From positions 1 to 12,443 of the forward strand of contig JAJFLN010000152.1 of the NCBI GenBank assembly GCA_021772705.1: a stretch of 12,443 nucleotides of DNA, given 5' to 3'. This document shows positions 5,892-12,443 of the stretch, one piece after another; positions within the stretch are counted from its first letter, which is position 1; each line of letters begins with the position of its first letter. The notes under the pieces are model-generated. The model worked only from the letters and a program-made list of their open reading frames with translations, made no database searches and was not told the origin of the DNA. Origin of the DNA: Candidatus Cloacimonadota bacterium (GTDB lineage Bacteria > Muiribacteriota > UBA6191 > JACPRK01). A program made the position numbers and the translations under genes.

Positions 5892-6835
5892 GCCAGCCGG
5901 GCCCCATCCTGGCCATCGAAGCGGGAGGCACGAAAACCGAGGCAGCCCGATTCGGCAGTGACGGAACCGTCCTGGCCCGCACACTCGCCGGCCCGGGCAA
6001 CTACCAGCGCCTGGGCCCAGAGGGCTTGAAGGACCTGGTGATACAGCTGCTCTCGATCCTCAACGACGAGGCAGCCCTGGGCGAGATCGAATGCGCCGCT
6101 CTGGCCATGGCCGGCCTGGCTGGTGACCGGGACACGGCGGTGGCCCGGTCGATCCTGTCGAAGCTGCTGCCTGGCATCCCCGTGGTCGCCACCAGCGATG
6201 CCCGGGCGGCCCTGACCGGCGCCTGCGGCGAGTCCGGCATCCTGATCATCGCCGGGACGGGGTCCATCGTCGTCGGCCGCAACGGGTCCGGCCGGGAGCT
6301 GCGCTGCGGCGGCTGGGGGTCTGTCCTGGGCGATGAGGGCAGCGCCTACGACCTGGGAAAGCGGGCACTGATCCGGGCTTGCCGCGTCCTGGACGGAAGA
6401 GATGAACCGACTCGCTTCACCCATCGTGTCCTCGATACCTTCGCCCCGGAAGATCGGGGACCGGCCCGGGACTCCATTCTGGATCGAGTCACCTCCGTGG
6501 ACCAGACAGCAGCCCTGGCGCCGATGATCTGCCAAGCGGCTCTGGAGGATGACGCCGATGCCAGGGAGATCATCAATACCGGGGCAGCCGCCTTGACCCA
6601 GATGACCGTCGCCGTCGCCCGGGGGCTGGACCTGGACCAGGGGTCAGCGGAGCTGGCCCTCTTCGGAGGGCTCCTGGGACGGCCGGGTCCCTACTCCGAT
6701 GAAGTTCAACGCCAGCTCCGGACCGCCCTCCCGGACTGCCGGCCATCCCTGGCCCCGGCCGACGCAGCCTTGAAGGGCGTCGCCGGAATGGCCTCGGCCC
6801 GGCTGCAGGAGGTGCCCCATGCCCACCAGGCGTGA
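5888..6835 (+). CDS. BadF/BadG-family amino-sugar kinase (probable MurNAc/GlcNAc kinase)
   Basis: This 315-residue protein has the ASKHA fold of the BadF/BadG/BcrA family, which includes GlcNAc kinases and clostridial MurK, a kinase that phosphorylates both MurNAc and GlcNAc at the 6-OH. The phosphate-1 motif is EAGGTKTEAA at 11-20, where E11 replaces the usual aspartate. SDARAAL at 103-109 carries the probable catalytic base D104. The phosphate-2 motif is IAGTGS at 121-126, followed by GGWGSVLGDEGSAYDLG at 141-157. The adenosine motif is ALFGGLLG near the C-terminus. ATG 5888 overlaps the permease stop by 4 bases, and an earlier open frame start lies inside the permease gene. With MurQ next, the likely role is to make MurNAc-6P and GlcNAc-6P in the cytoplasm. 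The family is certain; the substrate is inferred from context. Confidence 0.9.
   Translation: MSQPGPILAIEAGGTKTEAARFGSDGTVLARTLAGPGNYQRLGPEGLKDLVIQLLSILNDEAALGEIECAALAMAGLAGDRDTAVARSILSKLLPGIPVVATSDARAALTGACGESGILIIAGTGSIVVGRNGSGRELRCGGWGSVLGDEGSAYDLGKRALIRACRVLDGRDEPTRFTHRVLDTFAPEDRGPARDSILDRVTSVDQTAALAPMICQAALEDDADAREIINTGAAALTQMTVAVARGLDLDQGSAELALFGGLLGRPGPYSDEVQRQLRTALPDCRPSLAPADAALKGVAGMASARLQEVPHAHQA
6807..6812 (+). promoter_or_regulatory. Shine-Dalgarno of murQ
   Basis: AGGAGG, 6 bases before ATG 6819 and inside the end of the kinase gene. It supports the upstream start and hence the long basic N-terminus of MurQ. Confidence 0.85.
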
Positions 6836-7880
6836 CGCTGCCCCATCGAAGAGCCGCAAGAGGGCTCCCGAGAAGACACCCCGGGGCAAGAGTCGCCGTT
6901 CCGCGCCGGTAGTTCACAAGGCCGGACAGGTCTCCTCACGACCCAAGTCCATTCCTGCAAAGCCGGCGATCCGGGTCACGGAGCAGGCCAATCCGGCCAC
7001 GGCCGACATCGATCAGCTCGATTCCCTGGCCGTCGTGGACCGGATCAACGCAGAGGACGCCGGGATTGCCCGGGCTGTCCACAAGGAGCGGAAGTCGATC
7101 GCCCGGGTCGTTGACCGGGTGGTGGATGCCTTCCGGTCCGGTGGCCGGCTCTTCTATGTCGGCGCAGGCACCAGCGGCCGTCTGGGCGTGCTCGACGCCA
7201 GTGAGTGCCCCCCTACATTCAGCACCAGCCCCCACCTGGTCCAGGGGATCATCGCCGGCGGCAAGCGCGCCCTTCACTCCAGCATCGAAGGCGCCGAGGA
7301 CGACCCGGACCGGGCCGCCGAGGAGCTTCGAGGCCGGGGGCTGATGAGGGAGGACGTGGTGGTGGCCATCGCCGCCAGCGGCTCCACCCCATTCGCTCTC
7401 GGCGCCCTGATCGAGGCCCGTCTCACGGGAGCGGCGTCGGTGCTGGTCACCTGCAACGCCGACGCCGAACTCCGGTCCATGGCGGACATCACCGTGGCCC
7501 CCGTCGTCGGCCCGGAAGTGATCGCCGGGTCGACCCGGATGAAGGCCGGCACGGCCACCAAGCTGGTGCTCAACACAATCACCACGGCGGCGATGATCCG
7601 CTGGGGCAAGGTCTACGGCAACCGGATGGTGGACTTGAAGCCGGCCTGCGCCAAGCTGGTCAAGCGGGCTCGCAATCTGATATCGGATCTGGCGGACGTG
7701 GACTTCAAGGAAGCCAGCCGCCTGCTCGATAAGAGCGGCAACCGGGTCAAGGTGGCCATCCTCATGAGTCGCAAGACCTGCACTCCCAAGCAGGCCCTGG
7801 CTCTGCTGGCCCGCTCCGGCGGGATGCTGAGAGCAGCCCTGGAAGAAGAACCAGACAACAACAAGGAGGAATCACAATGA
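6819..7880 (+). CDS. murQ: N-acetylmuramic acid 6-phosphate etherase MurQ with basic N-terminal extension
   Basis: MurQ cleaves the D-lactyl ether of MurNAc-6P to give GlcNAc-6P and D-lactate, and is the committed step of MurNAc salvage. The SIS-fold core starts at VTEQANPATADIDQLDS (53-69). GAGTSGRLGVLDASECPPTF at 115-134 contains E129, and EGAED at 157-161 contains E160; these match E. coli MurQ catalytic residues E83 and E114. IAASGSTPFALGAL and GSTRMKAGTATKLVLN are also typical. At 353 residues it exceeds the usual length of about 300. The first 50 residues are extra, with 15 Lys/Arg and only 2 acidic residues, and no later in-frame ATG or GTG precedes the conserved core. The gene overlaps the kinase by 17 bases and SpoIID by 4. 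Confidence 0.97.
   Translation: MPTRRDAAPSKSRKRAPEKTPRGKSRRSAPVVHKAGQVSSRPKSIPAKPAIRVTEQANPATADIDQLDSLAVVDRINAEDAGIARAVHKERKSIARVVDRVVDAFRSGGRLFYVGAGTSGRLGVLDASECPPTFSTSPHLVQGIIAGGKRALHSSIEGAEDDPDRAAEELRGRGLMREDVVVAIAASGSTPFALGALIEARLTGAASVLVTCNADAELRSMADITVAPVVGPEVIAGSTRMKAGTATKLVLNTITTAAMIRWGKVYGNRMVDLKPACAKLVKRARNLISDLADVDFKEASRLLDKSGNRVKVAILMSRKTCTPKQALALLARSGGMLRAALEEEPDNNKEESQ
7863..7869 (+). promoter_or_regulatory. Strong Shine-Dalgarno of the SpoIID-like gene
   Basis: AAGGAGG, 7 bases before ATG 7877. It is the best ribosome-binding site in the operon and lies within the last codons of murQ. Confidence 0.8.
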
Positions 7881-9544
7881 CCCGGCCTTACTCGATCCTG
7901 ACGGTGGCGACCCTGCTCGCCTTCGGCACCCTGCCCCTGGTCGCCGACGACAGCCTGCCTCCCCTGGGCTACTTCGACGTCGCTCGCCCGACGGGGGAGG
8001 CCAACGACGAACGGACCCACGAGATCTCATTCCCCCTGCAGCTGCGGATCGGCCTGATGGAGAAACAGTCCGACGTTGCCCTGACCTGCCGGAAGCCATT
8101 CCAGGTCCGGTACGGCGATCGGGTCAAGGCGGCGCCAGCGAACCAGAAGTGGACCTTCAAGATCCGCAGAGCCGAGGCGGCGCAGATTGAATACGCCGTC
8201 GCCGTCCGCACCTTGCCCTGGCACGAGAGGGAAGCGGCGGAGACAGAGGCCGCCGGCTGGCACGAGCGAGGTTTCGAGGGCGCCCGGGTCGCCACGGCCG
8301 GCGCCAGGATGACCTGCAGCGGCCGGGTGATTCACGATAACCGGCGGCACTTCGTCATCGTCGGCTCCTCCATCGACAAGGCGGAGGCGGAGGATCTGGC
8401 GACCGAACTGCGGGATCTGGGCGATCGGCCCTTCCTGGTGGAGAAGCTCCACCGGGAACCGGAGGGCATCATCGAAGCCCGCTCCTCCGGAGGAGCCAAG
8501 ATCATCAGTCGCGGACCCTTCGAGATCTGGACAGAGGACCCCAGCGTGGTCCACGTGTTCCAGGTGGAGTTCGGAGTGGGTTACCCCTGGCACGGCCGGC
8601 AGGACCGGGATTTCTCTGGGAGCATCATCATCATGGTCGATCGCTGGGGCAAGCTGGTGGCCATCAACCGGGTCGAATTGGAGAAGTACCTGAAGGGAGT
8701 CGTACCGAGCGAGATCGAAGCGAATGCGCCTCCAGCAGCCCAGAAGACCCAGGCCGTCTCGGCTCGAGGCGAGACCCTCTCGGGCTACGGCGTGCGCCAT
8801 CCTTCCGACCCCTACGACTTCGACGCCACACAACGGGACCAGGTCTACGGAGGAATCACGAAGGAGACTCCCGTTGCCTCAGCGGCCGTCAACGCCACCC
8901 GGGGACAGGTACTGAAGGCGGGAGAGGAGATCGTGGAGACGGTCTACTCCGCCAACTGTGGCGGCCACACGGAGAACAACGAGGTAGTCTGGTCCTCGCC
9001 CCCGGATCCCCAGCTCAGAGGAGTGGCCGACGCTCCGGAAGGCGCTATGCCCTCACCGGTGACGGGCTCCGATCTCGAGGCATTCCTCCGCGGCTCTCCT
9101 GACGCCTATTGCCGCATCCCGGGGCGGGGCCCGAAACACAAGTACCGCTGGGACGTTACTTTCACGGCAGCCCAGCTTGATGCCTTCGCCGAGAAGGCCG
9201 GCCTGGACATCGGCAGGGTCATGGGATTCGAACTGCTGGAACGGGGAAGGTCCGGCCGGCTTCGTTCCATGAAGGTACTCGGCGAATCGGGCACGGCCCG
9301 GATCGACAAGGAGCTGCCGATACGGCGATTCTTCGGAGGCCTCCGATCGGCCCTCTTCATCATCGAACCCGGGGCCCCCTCCGGCGGCCGGCCAGACAGC
9401 TTCACCTTCACCGGTGGAGGCTGGGGACACGGAGTCGGGATGTGTCAAATGGGGGCGCGAGGCATGGCGCAGGCGGGGAAGAGCTACGCTGAAATCTTGA
9501 AGAAGTACTTCTCCGAGACGGAGCTAGTCGGGCTCTATGACTGA
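7877..9544 (+). CDS. SpoIID/LytB-domain protein, probable exported glycan lytic transglycosylase
   Basis: This 555-residue protein has a signal peptide (1-23, likely cleavage after LVA). SpoIID enzymes cut peptide-free glycan strands as lytic transglycosylases. The SpoIID core runs from about residue 245 to the end. It contains VELEKYLKGVVPSEIEANAP (266-285), with E279 at the position of the catalytic glutamate, then QAVSARGETL (where QAVAARTYAL is usual), VYSANCGGHTE (356-366) and GGGWGHGVGMCQMGARGMA (513-531). Residues 158-188 (HFVIVGSSIDKAEAEDLATE onward) resemble a SPOR domain, a fold that binds denuded glycan; this is an inference from pattern only. The first 150 residues are not recognised. 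The gene overlaps murQ (ATGA) and namZ by 8 bases. It should supply glycan fragments outside the cytoplasm for the rest of the operon. Confidence 0.9.
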   Translation: MTRPYSILTVATLLAFGTLPLVADDSLPPLGYFDVARPTGEANDERTHEISFPLQLRIGLMEKQSDVALTCRKPFQVRYGDRVKAAPANQKWTFKIRRAEAAQIEYAVAVRTLPWHEREAAETEAAGWHERGFEGARVATAGARMTCSGRVIHDNRRHFVIVGSSIDKAEAEDLATELRDLGDRPFLVEKLHREPEGIIEARSSGGAKIISRGPFEIWTEDPSVVHVFQVEFGVGYPWHGRQDRDFSGSIIIMVDRWGKLVAINRVELEKYLKGVVPSEIEANAPPAAQKTQAVSARGETLSGYGVRHPSDPYDFDATQRDQVYGGITKETPVASAAVNATRGQVLKAGEEIVETVYSANCGGHTENNEVVWSSPPDPQLRGVADAPEGAMPSPVTGSDLEAFLRGSPDAYCRIPGRGPKHKYRWDVTFTAAQLDAFAEKAGLDIGRVMGFELLERGRSGRLRSMKVLGESGTARIDKELPIRRFFGGLRSALFIIEPGAPSGGRPDSFTFTGGGWGHGVGMCQMGARGMAQAGKSYAEILKKYFSETELVGLYD

Positions 9545-10715
9545 CACGGGCGCCGTCGAGATCGGACTGGACCGCCTGTTTCGGGCGCAGCGGGACATGG
9601 TGGCCGGCAAGCGGCTGGGCTTGATCACGAACGCCGCCGCCCGGGATCGGGAAGGCCGGACCTGTCTCGACAGATTCGTCGCCGCTGGATGCGACGTGGC
9701 CCGGGTCCTGGCTCCCGAGCACGGTTACGGTCTGGAGCATCAGGAAGGCGACGCATTTGACGGCGTGGGTCATCCGGTCCACGGCATGTCCGTGATGCCC
9801 TTCTACGGTCCCGGCCTGGACAGGACAGATCAGCTCTGCGATGGCCTGGACCTCCTGGTGTTCGACCTGCCGAATCTGGGAATCCGGTGCCATACCTACC
9901 TGGCGTCACTCCTGGAGGCCGGTGAATTGTCGGCGAAATGCCAGGTCCCGCTCCTGATCCTGGACCGCCCCAGCTCCCTTGGGGGCGCCGTGGCGGAGGG
10001 GCCGATCACGGAGCCCGGTTTCCGGGGCGAGCTGGCCCCCTGCGACGTGCCCTTTCGCCACGGCCTGTCCTGGGTGGAGGTCTGGAACTGGGTCAACCGC
10101 GGAGGGGACCCGAGGGCCGGCGTCACGGGAGTTCTTCTGGAAGGATACGATCGAAGCTGCTGGCATGACGAGCTGGGCCTCTCGTGGCATGGGCCGAGCC
10201 CGAACCTGCCGGAGCTGGCCTCCGCCACGGCCTACCCGGCGACGGTCTGGGTAGAGGGCACCAACCTGTCGGAGGGCCGGGGTACGTCCCGCCCCTTCGA
10301 GGTGCTGGGGGCGCCCTGGATCGACGGGGATGAACTGGCCCGGAGGCTCCAGTCCCGGCGACTGCCGGGGGTGGCGTTCCAGGCCGTTTCCTTTCAACCC
10401 GGGAGGTCCAAGCATGCCGGTCTTCCCTGCAGCGGCGTGGGCCTTCAAGTGCTGGATCGGCATGACTACCATCCCGTGCGGACCGGGATGGCCATCCTGC
10501 AGGAGGCGGCGGACCTCCATCCCGATTCCTTCGCCTGGGTCCGGAACGAGATCCGGGGAACCTGGTTCGTCGACCGGCTGGCCGGTACGGACAGGCTGCG
10601 CCGCGCCGTGGACGGGCTGGACGATCCGGACCAGTTCCTGTCGCAGGTGGAGGAGGAGTGCGCGGCGTTCCTCGTCGACCGGCGGCAGATCGAGACCTAC
10701 CACGGGCGGGACTGA
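9537..10715 (+). CDS. namZ: NamZ-type exo-beta-N-acetylmuramidase (DUF1343, GH171), no signal peptide
   Basis: NamZ removes MurNAc from the non-reducing end of peptide-free glycan. This 392-residue protein carries the family landmarks in order: GKRLGLITNAA (24-34), APEHGYG (59-65), ILDRPSSLGG (141-150), RHGLSWVEVWN (174-184), PSPNLP (220-225), EGTNLSEGRGTSRPFEVLGA (240-259) and SKHAGLPCSGVGL. The motif usually close to FDIQDVGARFYTY reads FDLPNLGIRCHTY (109-121), and DRPNP reads DRPSS; both are notable departures. The N-terminus MTDTGAVEIGL has no signal peptide, unlike secreted NamZ of Bacillus subtilis, so a cytoplasmic location is likely. The start overlaps SpoIID by 8 bases and has only a weak ribosome-binding site, which suggests coupled translation. 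The family is firm. Activity is inferred from the family and from the adjacent NagZ and MurQ. Confidence 0.92.
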   Translation: MTDTGAVEIGLDRLFRAQRDMVAGKRLGLITNAAARDREGRTCLDRFVAAGCDVARVLAPEHGYGLEHQEGDAFDGVGHPVHGMSVMPFYGPGLDRTDQLCDGLDLLVFDLPNLGIRCHTYLASLLEAGELSAKCQVPLLILDRPSSLGGAVAEGPITEPGFRGELAPCDVPFRHGLSWVEVWNWVNRGGDPRAGVTGVLLEGYDRSCWHDELGLSWHGPSPNLPELASATAYPATVWVEGTNLSEGRGTSRPFEVLGAPWIDGDELARRLQSRRLPGVAFQAVSFQPGRSKHAGLPCSGVGLQVLDRHDYHPVRTGMAILQEAADLHPDSFAWVRNEIRGTWFVDRLAGTDRLRRAVDGLDDPDQFLSQVEEECAAFLVDRRQIETYHGRD

Positions 10716-10720
10716 AGGAG
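10715..10720 (+). promoter_or_regulatory. Shine-Dalgarno of nagZ
   Basis: AAGGAG, 6 bases before ATG 10727 and overlapping the last base of the namZ stop. It decides this start over a GTG-type start at 10658 inside namZ. Confidence 0.8.
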
Positions 10721-10726
10721 ACGGAG

Positions 10727-12280
10727 ATGACTTCATCGGAGTTGCGGAGCAGGGTTGGAAAGGTTTTCATGTTCGGGTTTCAAGGAGAGTCGCCCTCTGA
10801 CGCACTGCGTCATTTCCTCGGTGACAGAGGGGTGGGGGGCGTCATCGTCTTTACCCGAAACGCCCGGGACGGCGCGGCCCTGGCGGACCTGGTGACGGAG
10901 ATCCGGGCCCTGGCGCCGGAGCCGATCCTGATCGCCATCGATCACGAGGGAGGTCCCGTGCTCCGCCTCTCTTCCGGCGCCAGTCAGCTGCCCTCGGCGA
11001 TGGCCCTGTCCGCCACGGGGAATCCGGACCGGGCCGCCCTGGCCGGCAGGATCGCCGGAGCGGAGCTGGCGGCCATGGGGGTGGACATCAACCTGGCTCC
11101 CGTGCTGGACGTAAACACGAACCGGGACAACCCGGGCATCGGATGCAGGAGCTTTGGCGAGACCGCCGGCGACGTGGTCCGGTTCGCCCTGCCGTATCTG
11201 AAAGCCCTGCAAGAGGCTGGGGTCTCGGCGACAGCGAAGCACTTCCCAGGGAAAGGTTCCGCCAGCCTGGACGCCCACTTCGATCTGCCCTACATCACCC
11301 GGGGTGAGGCGGACCTCCGGTCCGTCGATCTCGAGCCGTTCCGGCAAGCCGCCGCCGCCGGTATCGACTGTTTCATGGGGAGTCACACGGTCTACGAGGC
11401 CTTCGGCGATCAGGTCCCGGCGACCCTATCCCGGAAGGTGATGACGGGCATGCTCCGGGAGGAGCTGCAGTTCCCCGGTGTCCTGATCACCGACGACCTG
11501 GAGATGGGCGCCATCCGGGACCATTTCGGATTCGAAAGAGCCATTCGGTCCTCTTTCACGGCAGGAGCGGATCAGCTGCTGATCTGTCACGAGGCCGAGA
11601 AGCAGACAGCGGCGATGGACCTGATCGAAGAGTCGATCCGAAGCGGTGAGATCTCCGAGGGTCGACTCGACGAGAGCGTCGCCAGGGTGAGCCGCCTTCA
11701 GCAGAAACACGCGGTCCGGAGACAGGCCGGGTCCGCCCCGCTAAAGGAGCTCCTGTCCCGCCACAGGGCTGACGTAGATGCCCTGTGGCGAGATTCCATC
11801 TGCCTGCTTCGAGATCCCCAGAGATCCCTGCCCCTCCGCAGGGACCAGCAAGTCCTGGCCGTCTTCCCGGAGCTGGCGGAGCTGAGTCCCGTCGACGAGG
11901 GCAGCGGCGAGGATCCCGCCCTGCCTCAGCTGATGCAACAGGCCCTGCCTCGACTCTCCTCGGCCCACTTCACCCCCCGGAACATCGAGACCCCTGCCCT
12001 GCCTTCGGATCAGGTGGAGGCTGCGGAGCTGACCCTGTTCTTCTCTTACAACGCACACGTCGACCCGGATCAGACTCGGTTACTCCAGTCTGTCCAGAAG
12101 AGGAGCAAGCGATTCGTACTGGTGGCGCTCCGGAACCCCTACGATCTCCGGTTCGCCAGGCCGGAGGACACGGCTCTGGCCAGCCTGGGGTTCCGGAAGG
12201 ACGTGCTGATCCGCCTCTCCCGGGTCCTGCTGGAAGGGGCCGGTGCACCGGGCCGATTACCGGCCGGAGCCGTCTGTTAA
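10727..12280 (+). CDS. nagZ: NagZ, GH3 beta-N-acetylglucosaminidase (two-domain, cytoplasmic)
   Basis: NagZ releases GlcNAc from the non-reducing end of GlcNAc-MurNAc. This protein has 517 residues. The GH3 barrel (about 1-335) has AIDHEGGPVLRL (70-81), then KHFPGKG (171-177) and LDAH (181-184). D182-H184 corresponds to the Asp-His dyad on the NagZ loop that acts as general acid/base. GVLITDDLEMGAI (251-263) carries the nucleophile D256. Residues about 360-517 form a second GH3_C-like domain (SICLLRDPQRSLPLRR through ALRNPYDLRFA to GAPGRLPA), as in two-domain NagZ of Gram-positive bacteria and unlike the single-domain enzyme of E. coli. FPGKG replaces the commoner FPGHG. There is no signal peptide. 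The gene follows namZ after 11 bases and closes the operon, so NamZ and NagZ together can degrade the alternating glycan from its non-reducing end. Confidence 0.95.
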   Translation: MTSSELRSRVGKVFMFGFQGESPSDALRHFLGDRGVGGVIVFTRNARDGAALADLVTEIRALAPEPILIAIDHEGGPVLRLSSGASQLPSAMALSATGNPDRAALAGRIAGAELAAMGVDINLAPVLDVNTNRDNPGIGCRSFGETAGDVVRFALPYLKALQEAGVSATAKHFPGKGSASLDAHFDLPYITRGEADLRSVDLEPFRQAAAAGIDCFMGSHTVYEAFGDQVPATLSRKVMTGMLREELQFPGVLITDDLEMGAIRDHFGFERAIRSSFTAGADQLLICHEAEKQTAAMDLIEESIRSGEISEGRLDESVARVSRLQQKHAVRRQAGSAPLKELLSRHRADVDALWRDSICLLRDPQRSLPLRRDQQVLAVFPELAELSPVDEGSGEDPALPQLMQQALPRLSSAHFTPRNIETPALPSDQVEAAELTLFFSYNAHVDPDQTRLLQSVQKRSKRFVLVALRNPYDLRFARPEDTALASLGFRKDVLIRLSRVLLEGAGAPGRLPAGAVC

Positions 12281-12315
12281 TCCCAATGCCGGTAAGATAA
12301 GACGGATTTTGTTGT
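12257..12315 (+). terminator. Possible weak terminator at the operon end
   Basis: Two overlapping inverted repeats span the nagZ stop: TTACCGGC/GCCGGTAA (12257-12264 with 12288-12295) and CCGTCT/AGACGG (12270-12275 with 12300-12305). They are followed by ATTTTGTTGT. Loops of 23-24 bases make this a poor intrinsic terminator. Confidence 0.3.
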
Positions 12316-12373
12316 AGTGGGGCTCCGCCCTGAGGCATCCATGCATCGTTGAGAAGAGCCTTGAATAAAGGAA

Positions 12374-12419
12374 CAGGCACCTGCAAGCTGGTCGTGTTCA
12401 AGCGGCCAGGAGGTGCCTG
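12374..12419 (+). promoter_or_regulatory. Long hairpin covering a ribosome-binding site and the first start-codon base
   Basis: The outer stem is CAGGCACCT (12374-12382) with AGGTGCCTG (12411-12419), 9 perfect pairs. The inner stem is CTGGTCG (12388-12394) with CGGCCAG (12403-12409), 7 pairs with one G-U. The bulge is GCAAG and the loop TGTTCAAG. The Shine-Dalgarno AGGAGG (12408-12413) lies almost wholly in paired bases, and the first base of GTG 12419 is the last paired base. This could restrain translation of the gene that starts here. Confidence 0.5.
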
Positions 12420-12443
12420 TGAAGCGAGAGATGATTGTAGCCT
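12419..12443 (+). CDS. Start of a new gene, cut by window edge
   Basis: GTG at 12419 is preceded after 5 bases by AGGAGG and opens a frame reading MKREMIVA before the window ends. Eight residues cannot identify it. The pattern is compatible with the N-terminus of ribonuclease E/G proteins (for example MKxEILIN...), but this is a weak guess. It follows nagZ by 138 bases and is probably a separate transcription unit. Confidence 0.4.

Noticed and set aside
12374..12419. The right-edge hairpin as a terminator or an insertion-sequence end
   Set aside because: On the plus strand no T-tract follows. A T-rich run follows on the minus strand, so that reading cannot be excluded, but no minus-strand gene is visible. 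No direct repeat flanks it within the window. The overlap with AGGAGG and GTG favours a leader structure.

Overview
The window is GC-rich bacterial DNA with tightly packed genes. A lipoprotein with a lipobox, an O-antigen-ligase-type membrane protein and a SpoIID protein with a signal peptide together suggest a Gram-negative (diderm) bacterium. The dispersed repeats in the middle are of a type I associate with large-genome, environmental high-GC lineages (Acidobacteriota, Chloroflexota, deltaproteobacterial groups), but the sequence alone does not fix the phylum.

The left third (1-4450) is all on the minus strand. In order of transcription it holds an O-antigen ligase/polymerase-like protein with C-terminal TPR-like helices (4450-2591), an unrecognised secreted protein (2472-1513), a strong intrinsic terminator (1441-1408), a TrkA-type K+ channel regulator (1376-696) and an unrecognised lipoprotein cut by the window edge (691-1).

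The middle (4451-5072) is a 622-base divergent intergenic region with no credible gene but several repeats. It contains one copy of a REP-like repeat whose second copy lies in frame inside the ligase gene, a 9-nt degenerate tandem array, a solo decayed inverted-repeat arm, and a 117-bp MITE-like element. That element has perfect 27-bp terminal inverted repeats and is flanked by a perfect 10-bp direct repeat, which is good evidence of a past transposition. A plausible sigma70 promoter (perfect TTGACA box) follows just after it.

The right part (5073-12280) is one compact plus-strand operon with overlaps or an 11-bp gap between genes: a MalG-type sugar ABC permease, a BadF-family amino-sugar kinase, MurQ etherase, a SpoIID/LytB glycan-cleaving protein with a possible SPOR-like segment, a NamZ-type (DUF1343, GH171) exo-N-acetylmuramidase and a two-domain NagZ (GH3). 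Read together this is a peptidoglycan-sugar salvage pathway. SpoIID would cut naked glycan outside the cytoplasm and the permease would belong to an importer. NamZ and NagZ, both without signal peptides here, would split imported MurNAc/GlcNAc oligomers. The kinase would phosphorylate the sugars, and MurQ would turn MurNAc-6P into GlcNAc-6P plus D-lactate. The set parallels the Bacillus subtilis murQ-murR-murP-amiE-nagZ-namZ cluster, but with an ABC permease plus kinase in place of the PTS transporter and SpoIID in place of the amidase. The other importer subunits, a MurR-type regulator, NagA/NagB and AnmK are not in the window.

The right edge (12281-12443) is intergenic and ends with a likely GTG start of a new gene, whose Shine-Dalgarno and first start base lie in a long hairpin.
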